This document shows, piece by piece, positions 35,931 through 46,759 of a DNA stretch of 64,000 nucleotides (positions are counted from its first letter, which is position 1; every line of letters starts with the position of its first letter). Origin of the DNA: Leptoclinus maculatus (lineage: Eukaryota; Chordata; Actinopteri; Perciformes; Stichaeidae); the NCBI GenBank assembly GCA_032191485.1, contig JAVDOI010000008.1, positions 22,081,049-22,145,048 of the forward strand. The letters are read 5' to 3'. Position numbers and translations under genes: made by a program. A model generated the notes under the pieces. It saw only the letters and a program-made list of their open reading frames with translations, was not told where the DNA came from and did no database searches.

Positions 35931-37540
35931 TCTAGTTTTTTTGTTTTGACTCTATCCGACATACAGAGTCTTGCTGCCTTACAGTAAATTCTCACTACAG
36001 CAAATGTGCATTAATCCAAATGAAAATAGTCCCCAACAAACAGCATTTACTCCTGTGAGTAACCTTTGCTAAAAAAAACTACAGTGGCCAGCTATGTTGG
36101 GAAATGACTGAGGCTTTCATTTAAAAAAATGAATCTATAGTCATGTGACCCAGGTTAACCAGGTTAAGAGAGAGTTCTTGCTCAGACGGAATGAATGGGC
36201 TTGAGGCGGCGAGCCACAGAAAGGCTGGGGAAGTCATGAAGTGAGACACAAACTTGGTTTTGGTCTTAAAAGTGTCAACAAGGACACACATTTTGAAGAT
36301 CGCCAGCCTTATCCTTTAACATCTGATAAACAAACCCAAAGCATCTGTGAGTTTTTAACTTACGTTGGTGGGCTGTGGTGGGACTCATCAACTCCTGAGG
36401 AGGGACTCCTGTGGTACATCTGCTAAAGAAAATATATGCGACATATAATGCAGGACTGTCACTTATGGAGCGAACGTGAACCCGGTTTACAAAGCAAGAC
36501 ATCGCCCCTCCTGTATAACAAGTCTCACCTCTCCTTCTACAGCGTCCTCATATGTGCTGTCTGGAGTGCCTCTGCGTTCATCTTTCAAGCACCCGGCGCG
36601 GGACAAATCATAGTGGCTCTGCTCGTAAGCCATCCTCATCTCCTCTCTGGGCTCCTCTCGGTACGGCCCTCCAGATGTCTGGCCCTCTGTCTTCACCAGA
36701 GCCAGAGCCGCCCCACCTCCACCTTTACAATCTCCTCCTCTGGGGTCTCCATACCTGGAGCCCTGATGTTCTGCAGCGGTGTTGTTGTTTAGGGAGAGGT
36801 TGACGGGCATGGATCTGAGAGCCTGAAAATGGTAATCTAGAATCTCCAGGCTACCGCAGTTCTCAGGCCCAATCGGAGGAGGCTCTGTGGGTTTAACACC
36901 GCTTGAGGCACATCTCCTCTCTCTGGGAACCTGACATGGTTATAGCAAATACAAAAAAAAAATGTAACTGAAACAATCTGAATACATTATGCGGAAATTG
37001 TCTTTATTATATCATCATTTCATTGGCTGCAATGTCAAGCTTTCCACACCTTGTAGTAGTCGTACAGCAGTCCCAGTGCTGCTGCGCTGTCTTCGTCTCC
37101 GTTGATGCTCATCATGGCCTTGGTGGCAGCGGTCAGCGGGTTCTCCAGGTAGCTCCTCCATGCTTCGTCCTCGCTGCTCGGCACTCTGCGAGAGGGCACC
37201 AGCACGTCGTTGGGTACCACCACCACCAGCCGTTTACTGGGAGGACGAGGGGGTAATGGGAAGAGACGACAAGCCATGTTGTTACTGCAAAGCCAATCTG
37301 TCATTAACAGCCAAGCCGCCGCATCTGCCCCAGGCTGTTTCTCACCAAACATCAACTTAATTTGCCCGCTATGTGTGTGTACACTCCTGTATGCCACACT
37401 TAAATAACTCAACTGTACTGGTTCAATTCTGAAAATGTCAGAAAGCTGACATAAGAGTTATTTCTAAATATGTCATTTTTAAGACATCATTCAGAGAGGA
37501 TGGTAAGAAGGGCACACGTTGAACAGTATTTCAATATAAT

Positions 37541-37591
<51 letters not shown>

Positions 37592-37966
37592 GACAGATAG
37601 ATATGCATAGTGAAAACATTTTGCAATAATTATAGTGCATACAAAACAAGTAACGCTTAACAAGACCTCATTAAATTACAGTAATGTTTATCCTATTACA
37701 CAATCACTATGATATTACCAGCATATTCATTTTGGATATTTCTGAAATTGAATCTATACCAATAGAAATTCCTCCTAATCAAATAGATGTTGAAGGCAAC
37801 TATAGAAATGATGTAGGTTTTTTTTCAATGAGAAAGCCTGTTATGCCTATGTGTAAAACAACTATGAAAACAAAGACATACGAAATATTTTAAGCACGTA
37901 AAAATTGAAGTTAAACTGACGGACGTTATTCCTCGCAGTAATAATGACTTACCTGTCCAGGTCCAT
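28783..37966 (-). CDS. grhl2: Grainyhead-like transcription factor 2
   Basis: Fifteen coding exons on the minus strand, in order: 37966-37953, 37236-37050, 36930-36529, 36422-36364, 35558-35402, 35115-35004, 33952-33858, 30881-30723, 30576-30519, 30300-30161, 30007-29970, 29838-29747, 29643-29558, 29431-29367 and 28897-28783. All have GT-AG introns and join without a frame break to 592 residues; human GRHL2 has 625. The first exon gives only M-D-L-D plus a split codon. Residues about 20-66 match the family's EDEAWRSYLENPLTAATKAM and GDEDSAAALGLLYDYYK. The CP2-type DNA-binding domain covers roughly residues 220-460, including WKYWHSRQH, FNTIGNVEEIAYNAVSF and GMPLIIQIDTYSYN. The C-terminal dimerisation region (about 500-592) has VLLYVRKESDEVFDALML and NMDDNIIQHYSNEDTFIL and ends L-S-E-I. 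The protein is a nuclear activator of epithelial junction genes (established knowledge). Exon 3 is Gly/Pro-rich and the least conserved part. Teleost paralogue (a or b) unresolved. Confidence 0.95.
29050..29280. repeat. CAGTGTGTA-family fragment in a grhl2 intron
   Basis: Starts AAAAGGGCCAGTGTGTAGCG, then TTTAGTGTATAATCACCTGA, paralleling text near 17700-17780. It lies in the last grhl2 intron. Confidence 0.45.
30053..30130. repeat. (GT)n microsatellite
   Basis: About 39 GT units in a grhl2 intron only about 30 bp from a coding-exon donor (exon 30300-30161, minus strand), so length changes could affect splicing. That effect is inference. Confidence 0.95.
32390..32790. repeat. Interspersed repeat, pairs with 19900-20360
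   Basis: Same order of phrases as the copy in ncald intron 1, including GTGAAACAATCCG and TTGCCCCCAGAGGCTAAA. Both are on the plus strand. Confidence 0.55.
33492..33612. repeat. (GT)n and poly-G microsatellites
   Basis: A GT run at 33492-33547 and a G run near 33598-33612, both in a grhl2 intron. Confidence 0.9.
35897..35929. repeat. (CA)n microsatellite
   Basis: About 16 CA units in the grhl2 intron between exons 4 and 5. Confidence 0.9.
37543..37587. repeat. (CA)n microsatellite
   Basis: About 22 CA units in grhl2 intron 1, followed by short CAGA/GATA units. Confidence 0.92.
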
Positions 37967-38540
37967 GTTGCCTACAGGACTCTCAGGTGTTTTCTAGGAC
38001 AAGCTTGACAAACTGGACTTTCTAGTTAGTGCAGGTAAGTTTGCGTGGGAGACAAAACTAGGCGTGCAAGAGGCTGGCTCTATTTAACCTCTCAGTCAAA
38101 ACACCCAATGAAATCCTCTGTAACCTTGCGCACTAAGGTATATTCGGATGCCTGTGATGTCAGGTAAAAATTGAGGCGACGCTGACTACAGAAAAAAAGA
38201 AGCTACGTTTCTTGGACGTGCCAGGTTTCGATCCTGTTTGGCAAAGTTCGTAATTTAAAGAGATTGTTATACTACTGCCGTCTGCAGCAGCCGCACAGGC
38301 AGGATAAACAAGGAAACGAAAATTGCATGGCTGATTGGATGGATGTTTCGACACAGGTGGCATAGTCGTTCCTCCATTGGTGAACGAGGAGGGGAGGGGG
38401 CGTGGCCTGCAATGAGCGAAAGCGGTTACGCCGATATTGAAATTCAGTTTCGACGTTTTGTTGTGCTCTGGAGGCGGTGAGCAACAAAGTAATATGTGAC
38501 AACATGCATTCTTCTCGCTCAGTTGGGCCACGGACACTAT
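37967..38540 (-). promoter_or_regulatory. Putative grhl2 5' UTR and promoter region
   Basis: Sequence immediately upstream of the grhl2 start on the minus strand. It is less AT-rich than the surroundings and has inverted CCAAT words (ATTGG at about 38336 and 38376) and a GC-rich GAGGGGAGGGGGCG near 38389. No TATA box is obvious. The call rests mainly on position. Confidence 0.3.
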
Positions 38541-39119
38541 GTCCGAATTTTGACTGAAAGTGGCAGATAATCAGAGGTAAAGGGATTTTTACTGGTAACC
38601 CCTCCCTCTTAGTTGATGATGAGACTTAAGAGTTAAGTGTTAAATGTATGATAAATATAACTACAGTGAAAAGGAAAAGAGTGCCTGTAGGTTTAAGGTT
38701 TGTAATACATATGCTTATATGCCAGACAAATATTGTCTCTATCATCATGATATTGTACAGCTGTTAATATGCAGCAAGAGGAAAGTATAGTAGTTGGTGT
38801 GAGTAAACTTGGCCTTATTGTTGTCTGTACCGTGACACCTTGTGGTAGGCATTTCAATTTGCACCATGCAGACTGAAAATGTTACTCAGATATGTATTCC
38901 ACAAATGTGGTTGGCTATGCGCATTGATTTTAGAAATTTGTTTTGTATCTGTTAAGTGCTGATATACGCTCATAAACCTTGGTGCATTCGTATTTCGTAT
39001 TATTTTATTGTTTTTTTAAGCCTTTCCTGTTGCAAGAGAGGATGGAGCTGATGCTGCCTTTGGGTGCTGTCAGGAATGTTCAAACCCAACCCATATCCCT
39101 ACATCGCCGAACAGGCGTA
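38541..39119. other. Divergent spacer between grhl2 and znf706
   Basis: AT-rich sequence with no coding exon. I searched it for the lysine/glutamine-rich N-terminal exon expected for znf706 and did not find it. Confidence 0.5.
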
Positions 39120-39245
39120 ATTGTGAACGGTTCTCTCGCGTCCACTGACAACACGTGAAGGCAGCATAGTGTATGTTGTGGGCAGGCGCATTAGCGCGGT
39201 GTTTCTTGAATTTCTTTTTGGTGGGAATACGTTTATTTTCACTGG
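39120..39245 (+). promoter_or_regulatory. Candidate znf706 first noncoding exon/promoter
   Basis: A CpG-containing block (TTCTCTCGCGTCC, GGCGCATTAGCGCGG) ends TTTTCACTG followed by GTAAGG, a good donor. It lies upstream of the znf706 terminal exon and divergent from grhl2. Assignment is by position and splice signal only. Confidence 0.3.
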
Positions 39246-40072
39246 TAAGGCATTTACAAAATATGTAATTTGACTCGTAATGCCTTTATATCTTAATATC
39301 TATCAACATTCAATTTTCTGTGTGTGTTCCTCCAAACTAGTCTAACGTTACCTAACCTAGCGTGAGAGATAGATGGACTTAAATATGCGACTTTTGTGTC
39401 CTCAATGCGACCATGTCTTCCACATTATCCATTTGCAACCGTCGCTCTTAAAACCAGATGGTCGGTGGCGAGCTAAAGTTGGCTAACGCTACTGCTAAAC
39501 TAATCGGATAGCGTTAGCTAAGGGTTAGGTTAGCCGCACGAGAGCGATGCATGGCGCAGACTGAACTGACGTCACCCTCAGTGCTCGTGGGTGGATGGCA
39601 TTTGAATGTCACGTCAAAAATGTTGCCGAGTAAGTTTACATAAAGTCACAAGCAAAGAGGGAAATGGGTAACGTCACTCCTTTCTCAGACAGTTTTTGGA
39701 GTGATTTCTGACTGTGTCCAGTGTTTTGATAGAGTAACAGTCCCTCCCTCGTCAAAAGCAGTTAAAAACAAACTTCTTACACAATCATATCGCTGACCTA
39801 GTTATAGTATTATATCCGTTGTAGCTGTGACATCTGCAGTCTGATTTTCTTTGGGGAAATTTTCAAGTTAATTGCCTCATCCCTGTGACCCCCAAAAAGT
39901 GGCAATTAACCTCATTCTTAAAGATATTTCACAACCATTGCTGTCTTGCACATTTTGAAGTCTATTGATCCTATGGTCGTCAAGGTTGCTTCATCTGAAG
40001 TCTTAACTGGTGTAACTGCTTCGTCTTTCATCCCCCTCTGTACTTCACGTTTTCTTTCCACCCTCTTCTCAG

Positions 40073-40163
40073 GGGGGTTCTAGGTTTTATAGTCTCAGGG
40101 GCAGGCAAATGAGTCGCATGCGCCTCATGGTCACACCCTCTTCAGTGAATGTCCAGATCGCAG
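40073..40163 (+). other. Candidate splice-bounded exon upstream of znf706 exon
   Basis: Bounded by a pyrimidine-rich acceptor ending TTCTCAG at 40072 and a CAG/GTATGA donor at 40163-40164. If spliced to 40698, the frame runs TGA then ATG at 40149, giving a five-codon start before the znf706 frame. It bears no resemblance to the normal znf706 N-terminus. It may be untranslated. Confidence 0.35.
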
Positions 40164-40697
40164 GTATGAAAGTGGGCAAAACGTGCTTCATGAAGTCTTT
40201 TTCTGCACGTTCCTCTTATTCCTACCTCCACCACTGTCTGTGTTCACTGCTGAAATGCACTGTTCGTCTCTGTTGTAAGCGATGATGTTTTAAAACGACA
40301 TCGGGGATAGATATGAGCTGATATGCTAACTCGTGCTTTACTTCCTCAGTACATTTTTTTGATTAAACGCTCAACAGGAAAGGTGGCTAGTTACATGTAT
40401 GTCACCTGTAAGTAAATGCAGATTTTAAAGTAATCTGTTGTCCCAGCGATCACTGACAACCAGCCTCTCGCATCATCATCTATGAAGGTAGCAGCTCTGA
40501 AGGAGTATGAACATGTTGTGGTGGTGGTGTACTATGCGTATTGACCCGTCAAGTGACCTTGTTTCGAAAGACCAGATCTCCACCTCTTATGGTGTCTTGT
40601 TTCTCAATTTTATTTTTATTTGTGTGGTTTTTATATACTGTCTGTCAAAATGTATATTTTCAAATTTGTTGCTATTTTCTTTCCCACACTTTCTCAG

Positions 40698-40793
40698 ACA
40701 CAGATGCCCGACCCGAAGACCTTTAAGCAGCACTTTGAAAGCAAACATCCAAAGTCCTCCATGCCCCCGGAGTTGGTCGGTGTGGAGGGGTAA
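40698..40793 (+). CDS. znf706: Terminal coding exon of ZNF706 (partial)
   Basis: After an acceptor ending TTCTCAG at 40697, the frame reads TQMPDPKTFKQHFESKHPK, then SSMPPELVGVEG and a stop: 31 residues plus stop at 40791-40793. This is the C-terminal exon of ZNF706, a 76-residue protein with one C2H2 finger. The two zinc-binding histidines are here (KQH and SKH). The cysteine pair and the lysine/glutamine-rich N-terminus (family start MARGQQK) should lie in an upstream exon, and I do not find that exon between here and grhl2. Position and orientation match human synteny. It may be a degenerated duplicate, a gene using a novel short start, or the result of an assembly gap. Confidence 0.8.
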   Translation, partial: TQMPDPKTFKQHFESKHPKSSMPPELVGVEG

Positions 40794-42186
40794 TAGATTC
40801 ACCTCTCGTTCAGTAAGACCGTTGGGGCTTCTGCATTTTGCAATGTTGTAGTTTTTGTACCTTCAGCACAAATTCAGTTATTCCTCATGCTGCCTACTTT
40901 AGTTCTTGATATACGAGTGTTTAATGCAGGGTTGTTCCTGTAACTGCCTTCCCGTGGTCTTTTTGCCAAATGGGATTTTTTACAAAACTATCCTCACTAT
41001 TGAGAATTCGATCTGGGGCCAGCACTGAGGGTAGACACACAGCAGACAGCTACCCTCTTGTGCCAAAAATGTGAATGTTTTTATCTTGTGATTGTATGCA
41101 ATATTTCCGTCTCATCGCTTCAAAACATTCTGCTCAAAAGACCAGCTTGTCCATGAACTCTTCTGTCACCTCAGGGCTCACACTGTTTCAGTACAAGGTT
41201 TGGATTTAGAAGAAAATGTCAAATTGACACTAGCTTAGATGAACAAAGTTGTAATACTAAGATGAGAATTGGAAGTCATCTGCATCCAACTCCAACGTAC
41301 TGTGAAATTATGGATTTTTTAAAGGAATTTGTGATGTGCTTATTCAGAATGACTTTGGAGTTCATAGTGTGCTTGGAAAGACACTTATTCAAAACCACTA
41401 ATATTGTGTTCTTTTAGGTAGATTTACATTTACCTCCAGTCTGCACAGATTCTTTTTACCTTGCCTGGATCATTTTTTAAATCTAGGATTTTGGTCGAGA
41501 ATATATTGTGCTACACTGATATTTTTATGGAATATGTCTCGTCCATGACCACTGTGTAGCTTTCTCATGTGCAACTCGTATAACAAACCTTCCATGAAAC
41601 AATCCCCCCCCCCCCCCCCCTCTTTTCGTACAGCAATGGTATGACTGCATGAAGCAGTAATATTATCCTTCACCTTGTGAGAAGCTGTCTGTTGAGTGAA
41701 ATAGGGGGGTGAAGAGAAAAGTTTGTACAGGGTGTTGTAAATGATTCTCCCAACAATCTCCTCGTATCCTCCCAGTTTGTCATAGTAATAAGTACATGGC
41801 ATAATGGTGTGCACCACTGTGGTATACGATAATGATTCACTTCACCACTATTGTGTTTTGCAGTGCAACCTGTCTCACTGTCATTTCAATGGCATCTGTG
41901 CACAAGTACTCTCACGTTCTTTGGTGTTATCCCATCGATGGTGCTAACGTATTTAGACTGAACCTACATTGAAAGTCTGCGTTACACTGTGAGTTAGCTT
42001 TGGGTCTTATTTTTATACTAGTTTCTCCTAGCATGCTAACAGACAGATTTAATTTAAACAAAATAACTATTTTCAATACATTTGGACCTACTGGTCATTA
42101 ACCACTGACACTGTGCCAGTCATGTTTTTACTTTTGTAATAATCATTTCTTTGTCCTCACAATGTTATGTATAGCCTATTAATAAA
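40794..42186 (+). other. znf706 3' UTR with poly(A) signal
   Basis: Sequence downstream of the stop, ending at a canonical AATAAA at 42181-42186 followed by a GTTGTTGCTTTT tract. It includes a poly-C run near 41607-41620. Confidence 0.6.
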
Positions 42187-42501
42187 GTTGTTGCTTTTAT
42201 ATGAATCATGACTAAGTTGTTTTTTTATCATGTAGAAATGTTTTTTCATTGTTGTGTGTTTGTGTTAGTTTAATGACCTTTATGTTTCCATCTACTGGAC
42301 AGAGTATAGACGTATGCTAATTCAGACCTCACCTGGTTGAAACTGTGTACTGTAGTTATTACTAAACCATTATAATCAATCATACAACAGTGAGCGCTCA
42401 TATCTATAAGTTGTGAGATGAAGGTGGAAATGAATCAGCTTAATACGTCGCATTTCCTCACCTTTTCAGTCCTTTCAGTTAGTGCTCCGGACCCCTTAAA
42501 T

Positions 42502-43052
42502 CAGGGGTCTTCAACTAAAATTCCAAAAGGTCCAGATTGAGAAAATCTCCTCGGGCAAAGGTCCGAAACATTACAATAATATCTAACTCGCGCTATTTAG
42601 TGCCATAGATATATATATATATATAGATAGAGATATAGATATATATATATATATATATATTATATATTCAAGAAGCCTAGTAGTAGTAGTAACAACGCCT
42701 CTGTGTAGTCAACAACTGTCAAATCAAATAAAGTACACGTCAATTATATTTTAACAATTATTATTGTTGGTTTTCAAATGTAACTGGATGGATTATAAAT
42801 AATACATAGAAATACATCAATAAATGTTCTTCTCATTTCAAGTAAAATAAGAGCTGGATTAAAGAATAACTGACATAACAGAAAGCTTTTAAAAAATGTG
42901 CATCTTAAAATTAAGTAATTCATTTTAAAAATGTATTTCACTGAGTTGTCCTTGCAGCTTTAAATTCAGTTAATTCAGGTGTGAAGTGATGTCAATCAAA
43001 AAAGCCACAATATTATATTGTTGTCATCTAAAAAGAGAAATCAGTGTGCATG
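42502..43052. mobile_element. hAT-like element, copy A (left part only)
   Basis: Begins CAGGGGTCTTCAACTAAAAT and matches copy B (from 45903) almost base for base to about 43052, where similarity stops. It includes an internal TA-rich microsatellite at about 42607-42662. Copy A lacks the right terminus seen at 50405. The CAGGGG terminus and length suit a nonautonomous hAT element; no transposase is present. Confidence 0.7.
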
Positions 43053-43109
43053 ATCCATATGGTGAAGTACATAGTGAACAAGGAACCAGTGTCATTAGAG
43101 TGGGAAGGT

Positions 43110-43125
43110 AGCTCTTAAAAGAGCC
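43110..43125 (-). promoter_or_regulatory. Histone-type 3' stem-loop
   Basis: On the minus strand the sequence is ACAAA-GGCTCTTTTAAGAGCT-ACC. The 6-bp stem, 4-nt TTTA loop, A-rich 5' flank and ACC 3' flank fit the metazoan replication-dependent histone mRNA stem-loop, with one G-T wobble at the base. I find no histone protein in the minus-strand sequence upstream of it (43126-43480), so its gene is absent or degenerate. A purine-rich downstream element is not obvious. Confidence 0.6.
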
Positions 43126-43218
43126 TTTGTTTGAGAGGCACCACCGTGAAAGCAACCAAGAATCACGTAAGTATTGACCGCTCCGCGCTGCAATTGAGCT
43201 CATACGCCGTTATGACTT

Positions 43219-43262
43219 GTGGCTTATTCGTGGCTTATTCGTGGCTTATTCGTGGCTTATTC
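43219..43262. repeat. 11-bp minisatellite
   Basis: Four tandem units of GTGGCTTATTC, the last one degenerating into GCGGCTTCTCC-like text. Confidence 0.85.
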
Positions 43263-43469
43263 GCGGCTTCTCCGTCGTCGTTTCTCCGCCGCCGCTTCTC
43301 CGTCGCCGCTTATCCGTCATCGCTCTTTACCCAGCCTGAAGCAAGTTCGGCTCCTCGCCCTTTCGACGAGGCCTCCACTGCAGCGCGGAGCAAGAATTTT
43401 CGGCACCGTGAAGGGCCCTTTGCGCTTTCGCGGTGATGTACACGTTTCTCTCAAGCTGACTCTCTGTGT

Positions 43470-43540
43470 CGCTGACCTATATAAACTCCGTATGCTAATT
43501 TGACTGTGCTATCGCTCGCACGTGATTGGCTGACGGCGGC
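43470..43540 (-). promoter_or_regulatory. TATA/CCAAT promoter-like segment on the minus strand
   Basis: Reading the minus strand, AGCCAATCACGTG (CCAAT and E-box words) is followed by AATTAGCATACGG and then TTTATATAGG, a TATA box. It lies about 350 bp upstream of the histone-type stem-loop and in the same orientation. The pairing resembles a histone-gene layout, but no coding sequence links them. Confidence 0.4.
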
Positions 43541-44250
43541 AGGGGGCGGGTCTTACACAGTACATGAGAACCGTGGCGAGTCAACTGTCACAGCAGCTCA
43601 GCATCCTGCTGAAAAGTGTGTTTTCTCTTACACCATTTTGGGGATAAAACTCACACAAGATAACCGTTTTTAAACACAACTGTTATTGCTGCAGCGAGAG
43701 GGCAGTTTCCCCTTCAGACCGAGCTTGTGTTCGGCCACGAGGACTCGTTTATTTCACCCCACGAGGCTTCAAACCTCTCGGATACGCGGTCACTTTGTTC
43801 AATTCGCATAGAGTTACGTCACATTTCTCCTCTAAAAAGTCTAAAAGTGGTTCTTGTGAAAAGTGACCGCGGTGTTCCAGTTACTGGGGACATGGGTTTA
43901 GACGTTAACACGGGAGTCCCCACGGTAACGTGGTTTATTCGGTCAGAACCAGAGCAGTTCTCAGTGGTAGTAAACACAGGTGTGTGTGTGTGGGTGGTTA
44001 AGAACACTGTGATGTGTCCATAAATATAAATAAATATTTATGTCTAGAAAAGGCAGGTTTTGTTATTAATAATAAACATGCTACGGATGTTTAAAGCTGT
44101 AGTTCACAACCATCTTGGCTCGTACTCCAGGCTAATACAACAGGAGTATTTTCTGTGCACTAATGATGTCATGATGTCATGATCATAAAACAGCTATCAA
44201 TAATAGAATCAATAATAGAATCAATAATGAATCTTTTGTGTTTTTGACAG

Positions 44251-44338
44251 ATGTGTCTTCACTCTCTGTGCCGGAAGTTTCCACCTTCAGTCGGATACAG
44301 GAAGCTGTTCCTCTCCGACCTCATCAGACGGGTTGGTG

Positions 44339-44389
<51 letters not shown>

Positions 44390-45406
44390 CTCTCTCTCTC
44401 CGTCTGTCCTCTCTGTCCGTCTGTCTCTCTACGTCTGTCCTCTCTCTCTGTCTGTCTGTCTCTCCGTATGTCTGTCTCTCTGTCTGTCTGTCTGTCTGTC
44501 TGTCCTCTCTGTCCGTCTGTCTCTCTCCGTCTGTCCGTCTGTCTGTCTGTCTGTGAACAACATTTATATAAATCTGTTTGTATTGTGTTATTTCACCGTT
44601 ATTTCCTAACAATACTTTAAAGTTTTCAGGAAATAATGAGATAATTTGGAGCTAATTACAGGAAAAATAAAGTTATTTAAATTAGTTTAAAACCAGTTGT
44701 TGATTATTAGAGAAACAAACTTCCTTCAAAGAACCAAAGTGAATTCATCAGTTATGTATGGCGACAACAAACAATTACTTTTCATGATTTTGTTTTAATA
44801 ATGTAAAAATTAACGGTGTGGACGTCTCTGGTAGAGACCTGTCAATCAATGTTTGTTGCTGTATAAATAAAGTTATTATTATTAATATTATTATTATTGA
44901 CATGTGGGTGTTGTTTCTCGCCCTGCAGTCCAGCGGTGAAGCGGTCAGTCTGCTGGAAAACGTCGCTCTGATCTCCGACGGGACCACCGGCCTGGTGACG
45001 TGGGATGCCTCTCTGTACCTGGCCGAGTGGGCTCTGGACCACCGGCAGACCTTCAGCGGCAGGTATCCTAAAACTCCTAAAAACCACCACGAGATGAGAG
45101 AAACAGTTTGTTTATGACCGCGTCCCTCAACTCTCTTTTTAAAATTCCCTCTGCGTCCTCCGGTCTGCAGGACGGTTCTGGAGCTGGTCAGCGGCCTGGG
45201 TTTGACCGGCATCACCATCTGTCGCTCCTGCGGCCCGAACAGATACGTCTTCAGCGACTGTCACCCCCGAGTCCTGCAGAAGCTGAGAGACAACATCCGG
45301 CTGAACGGTCTGACCGAGCAGACGGTCGCCGTGGAGGAGCTGGACTGGACCTCAGCGACGGAGGAGGAGATCGCTCAGATCGGGGCCGACATCATCATCG
45401 CTGCAG
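44251..45406 (+). pseudogene. eef2kmt: EEF2KMT (FAM86A) methyltransferase gene fragment
   Basis: Three plus-strand exons resemble human EEF2KMT, which methylates a lysine of elongation factor 2. 44251-44331 reads S-L-C-R-K-F-P-P-S-V-G-Y-R-K-L-F-L-S-D-L. 44929-45062 includes DGTTGLVTWDASLYLAEWAL. 45171-45406 includes TVLELVSGLGLTG, YVFSDCHPRVL and ADIIIAA. The last two join in frame. Missing are the first two exons, the exon between 44331 and 44929 (replaced by a CTGT repeat and AT-rich DNA) and the final exon, where the catalytic domain ends. The SAM-binding motif is L-V-S-G-L-G where human has L-G-S-G-A-G, losing a glycine. The exons keep open frames, so the fragment is young or still constrained. 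It lies between two hAT-like copies, suggesting capture or duplication (inference). Confidence 0.7.
44338..44553. repeat. (CTGT)n microsatellite with TCTC interruptions
   Basis: CTGT tetranucleotide run with CTCTCT and CGTCTGTC variants, beginning just after the first eef2kmt-like exon. Open frames across it on both strands (Cys-Leu-Ser-Val or Arg-Gln-Thr-Asp) are artefacts. Confidence 0.95.
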
Positions 45407-45825
45407 GTCAGAGTCCAGATGATCCGTTCTGAAGGATCGATATCAGAGATGAAAACACTGAGACGGAACCAAAAGAATCAGCTGAAAGAAGCTAAAACGC
45501 TTCATAGAGTTTGGTCACAAAGTAATCTGATCCATCGTTAATATAAAAATATTGATTGATTCATCTTTAACAGAAGTCTCACAACTTAGAAGCTTGAACA
45601 AATGAATCATTTGCTTTTTCAAGAAACTTTCATTTAGTGTTGGTTCTGTCGCCCCCTGTGGACTAAACTGGTGTTTCAGAGCACCAGAGTCCCTTTAGAA
45701 AACCTCTCATTTTACTGCAGCAGGGTCTGACAGTCTGCCCCTCTCAGTCCTGGTTCTGGTTCTCCCGTGCCTCCCTTCCCTCCAGCGGGTCCAGCAATAC
45801 GTCCTGGTCTCCAGCAGCGTGGTGT

Positions 45826-45902
45826 CATATAGAGGATCAGGACTAAACTGAGACCGGTTCATATAGAGGATCAGGACTAAACTGAGACCGGTTCATATAG
45901 AG
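45826..45902. repeat. 34-bp tandem repeat at hAT boundary
   Basis: Two full units starting CATATAGAGGATCAGGAC and a partial third (CATATAGAG), which ends exactly at the CAGGGG terminus of hAT-like copy B. Confidence 0.85.
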
Positions 45903-46001
45903 CAGGGGTCTTCTACTAAAATTCCAAAAGGTCCAGATTGAGAAAATCTCCTCGGGCAAAGGTCCGAAACATTACAATAATACCTAACTCGTGCTATTTA
46001 G

Positions 46002-46051
<50 letters not shown>

Positions 46052-46345
46052 GAAGCCTAGTAGTAGTAGCAACGCCTCTGTGTAATCAACAACTGTCAAA
46101 TCAAATAAAGAAAGTACACATCAATTATATTTTAACAATTATTATTGTTGGTTTTCAAATGTAACTGGATGGATTATAAATAATACATAGAAATACATCA
46201 ATAAATGTTCTTCTCATTTCAAGTAAAATAAGAGCTGGATTAAAGAATAACAGAAACATACCTGCAAACTCATAAGGGGTGAAAAAGGTGACAAGTCCAA
46301 AACCATGTCGGGGGGGGGGGGGGGGGGGGGTGGTGGCATGAATTT

Positions 46346-46759
46346 TCATTGAACCGCTGTTTCCTTGTCAGATGTCAAGACTGGGTAATCCCATTCTCTT
46401 CTGTCTCCTCCCATTCTCTTTATCATTCCACATACCTCTCCCACAGGAGTAGTTCTTCCTATTTTATTGCAAAAATGTCTCCAACTATCTCTCTTAGCTT
46501 GTCGTACTGTTCTTCTCACCACTGCTTGTGCCTTTTTATATTGAATCAAATGCTGCATGTTATGGGTTCTCCTGACTTGTCTGAATGCTTTGTTCCTATT
46601 TTTAACAGCCTGGTAGCACTCCTCTGTCCACCATGGAACAAGTTTCTTATTTATCCTGTTTTTACTCCTGGGTATAGATGCATTGGCTGCCAAAATAATA
46701 GCTGAAGTTACCTGCTTGTTTATGTCATCTATATCTCCTGCAAAGGCAATCTTTGTCAT
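46346..46759 (-). pseudogene. Non-LTR retrotransposon ORF2 fragment
   Basis: The minus strand encodes about 137 residues including VPWWTEECYQAVKNRNKAFR and QYKKAQAVVRRTVRQAKRDSW, then IGRTTPVGEVCGMIKRMGG. This is the linker between endonuclease and reverse transcriptase in I/Jockey-type LINEs of fish. No endonuclease or polymerase catalytic core is present, so it is a 5'- and 3'-truncated piece. Confidence 0.7.

Noticed and set aside
37237..37412. Extended grhl2 N-terminus by reading upstream of exon 2
   Set aside because: A good splice acceptor at 37237 and the in-frame M-D-L-D exon at 37966-37953 give a start that fits the family better.
43131..43503. Plus-strand open frames of 94-101 codons in the CpG-rich block
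   Set aside because: Driven by an 11-bp minisatellite and CpG-rich composition; no family match and overlapping frames.
44238..44620. Cys-Leu-Ser-Val and Arg-Gln-Thr-Asp open frames
   Set aside because: Translations of a CTGT microsatellite next to the eef2kmt-like exon.
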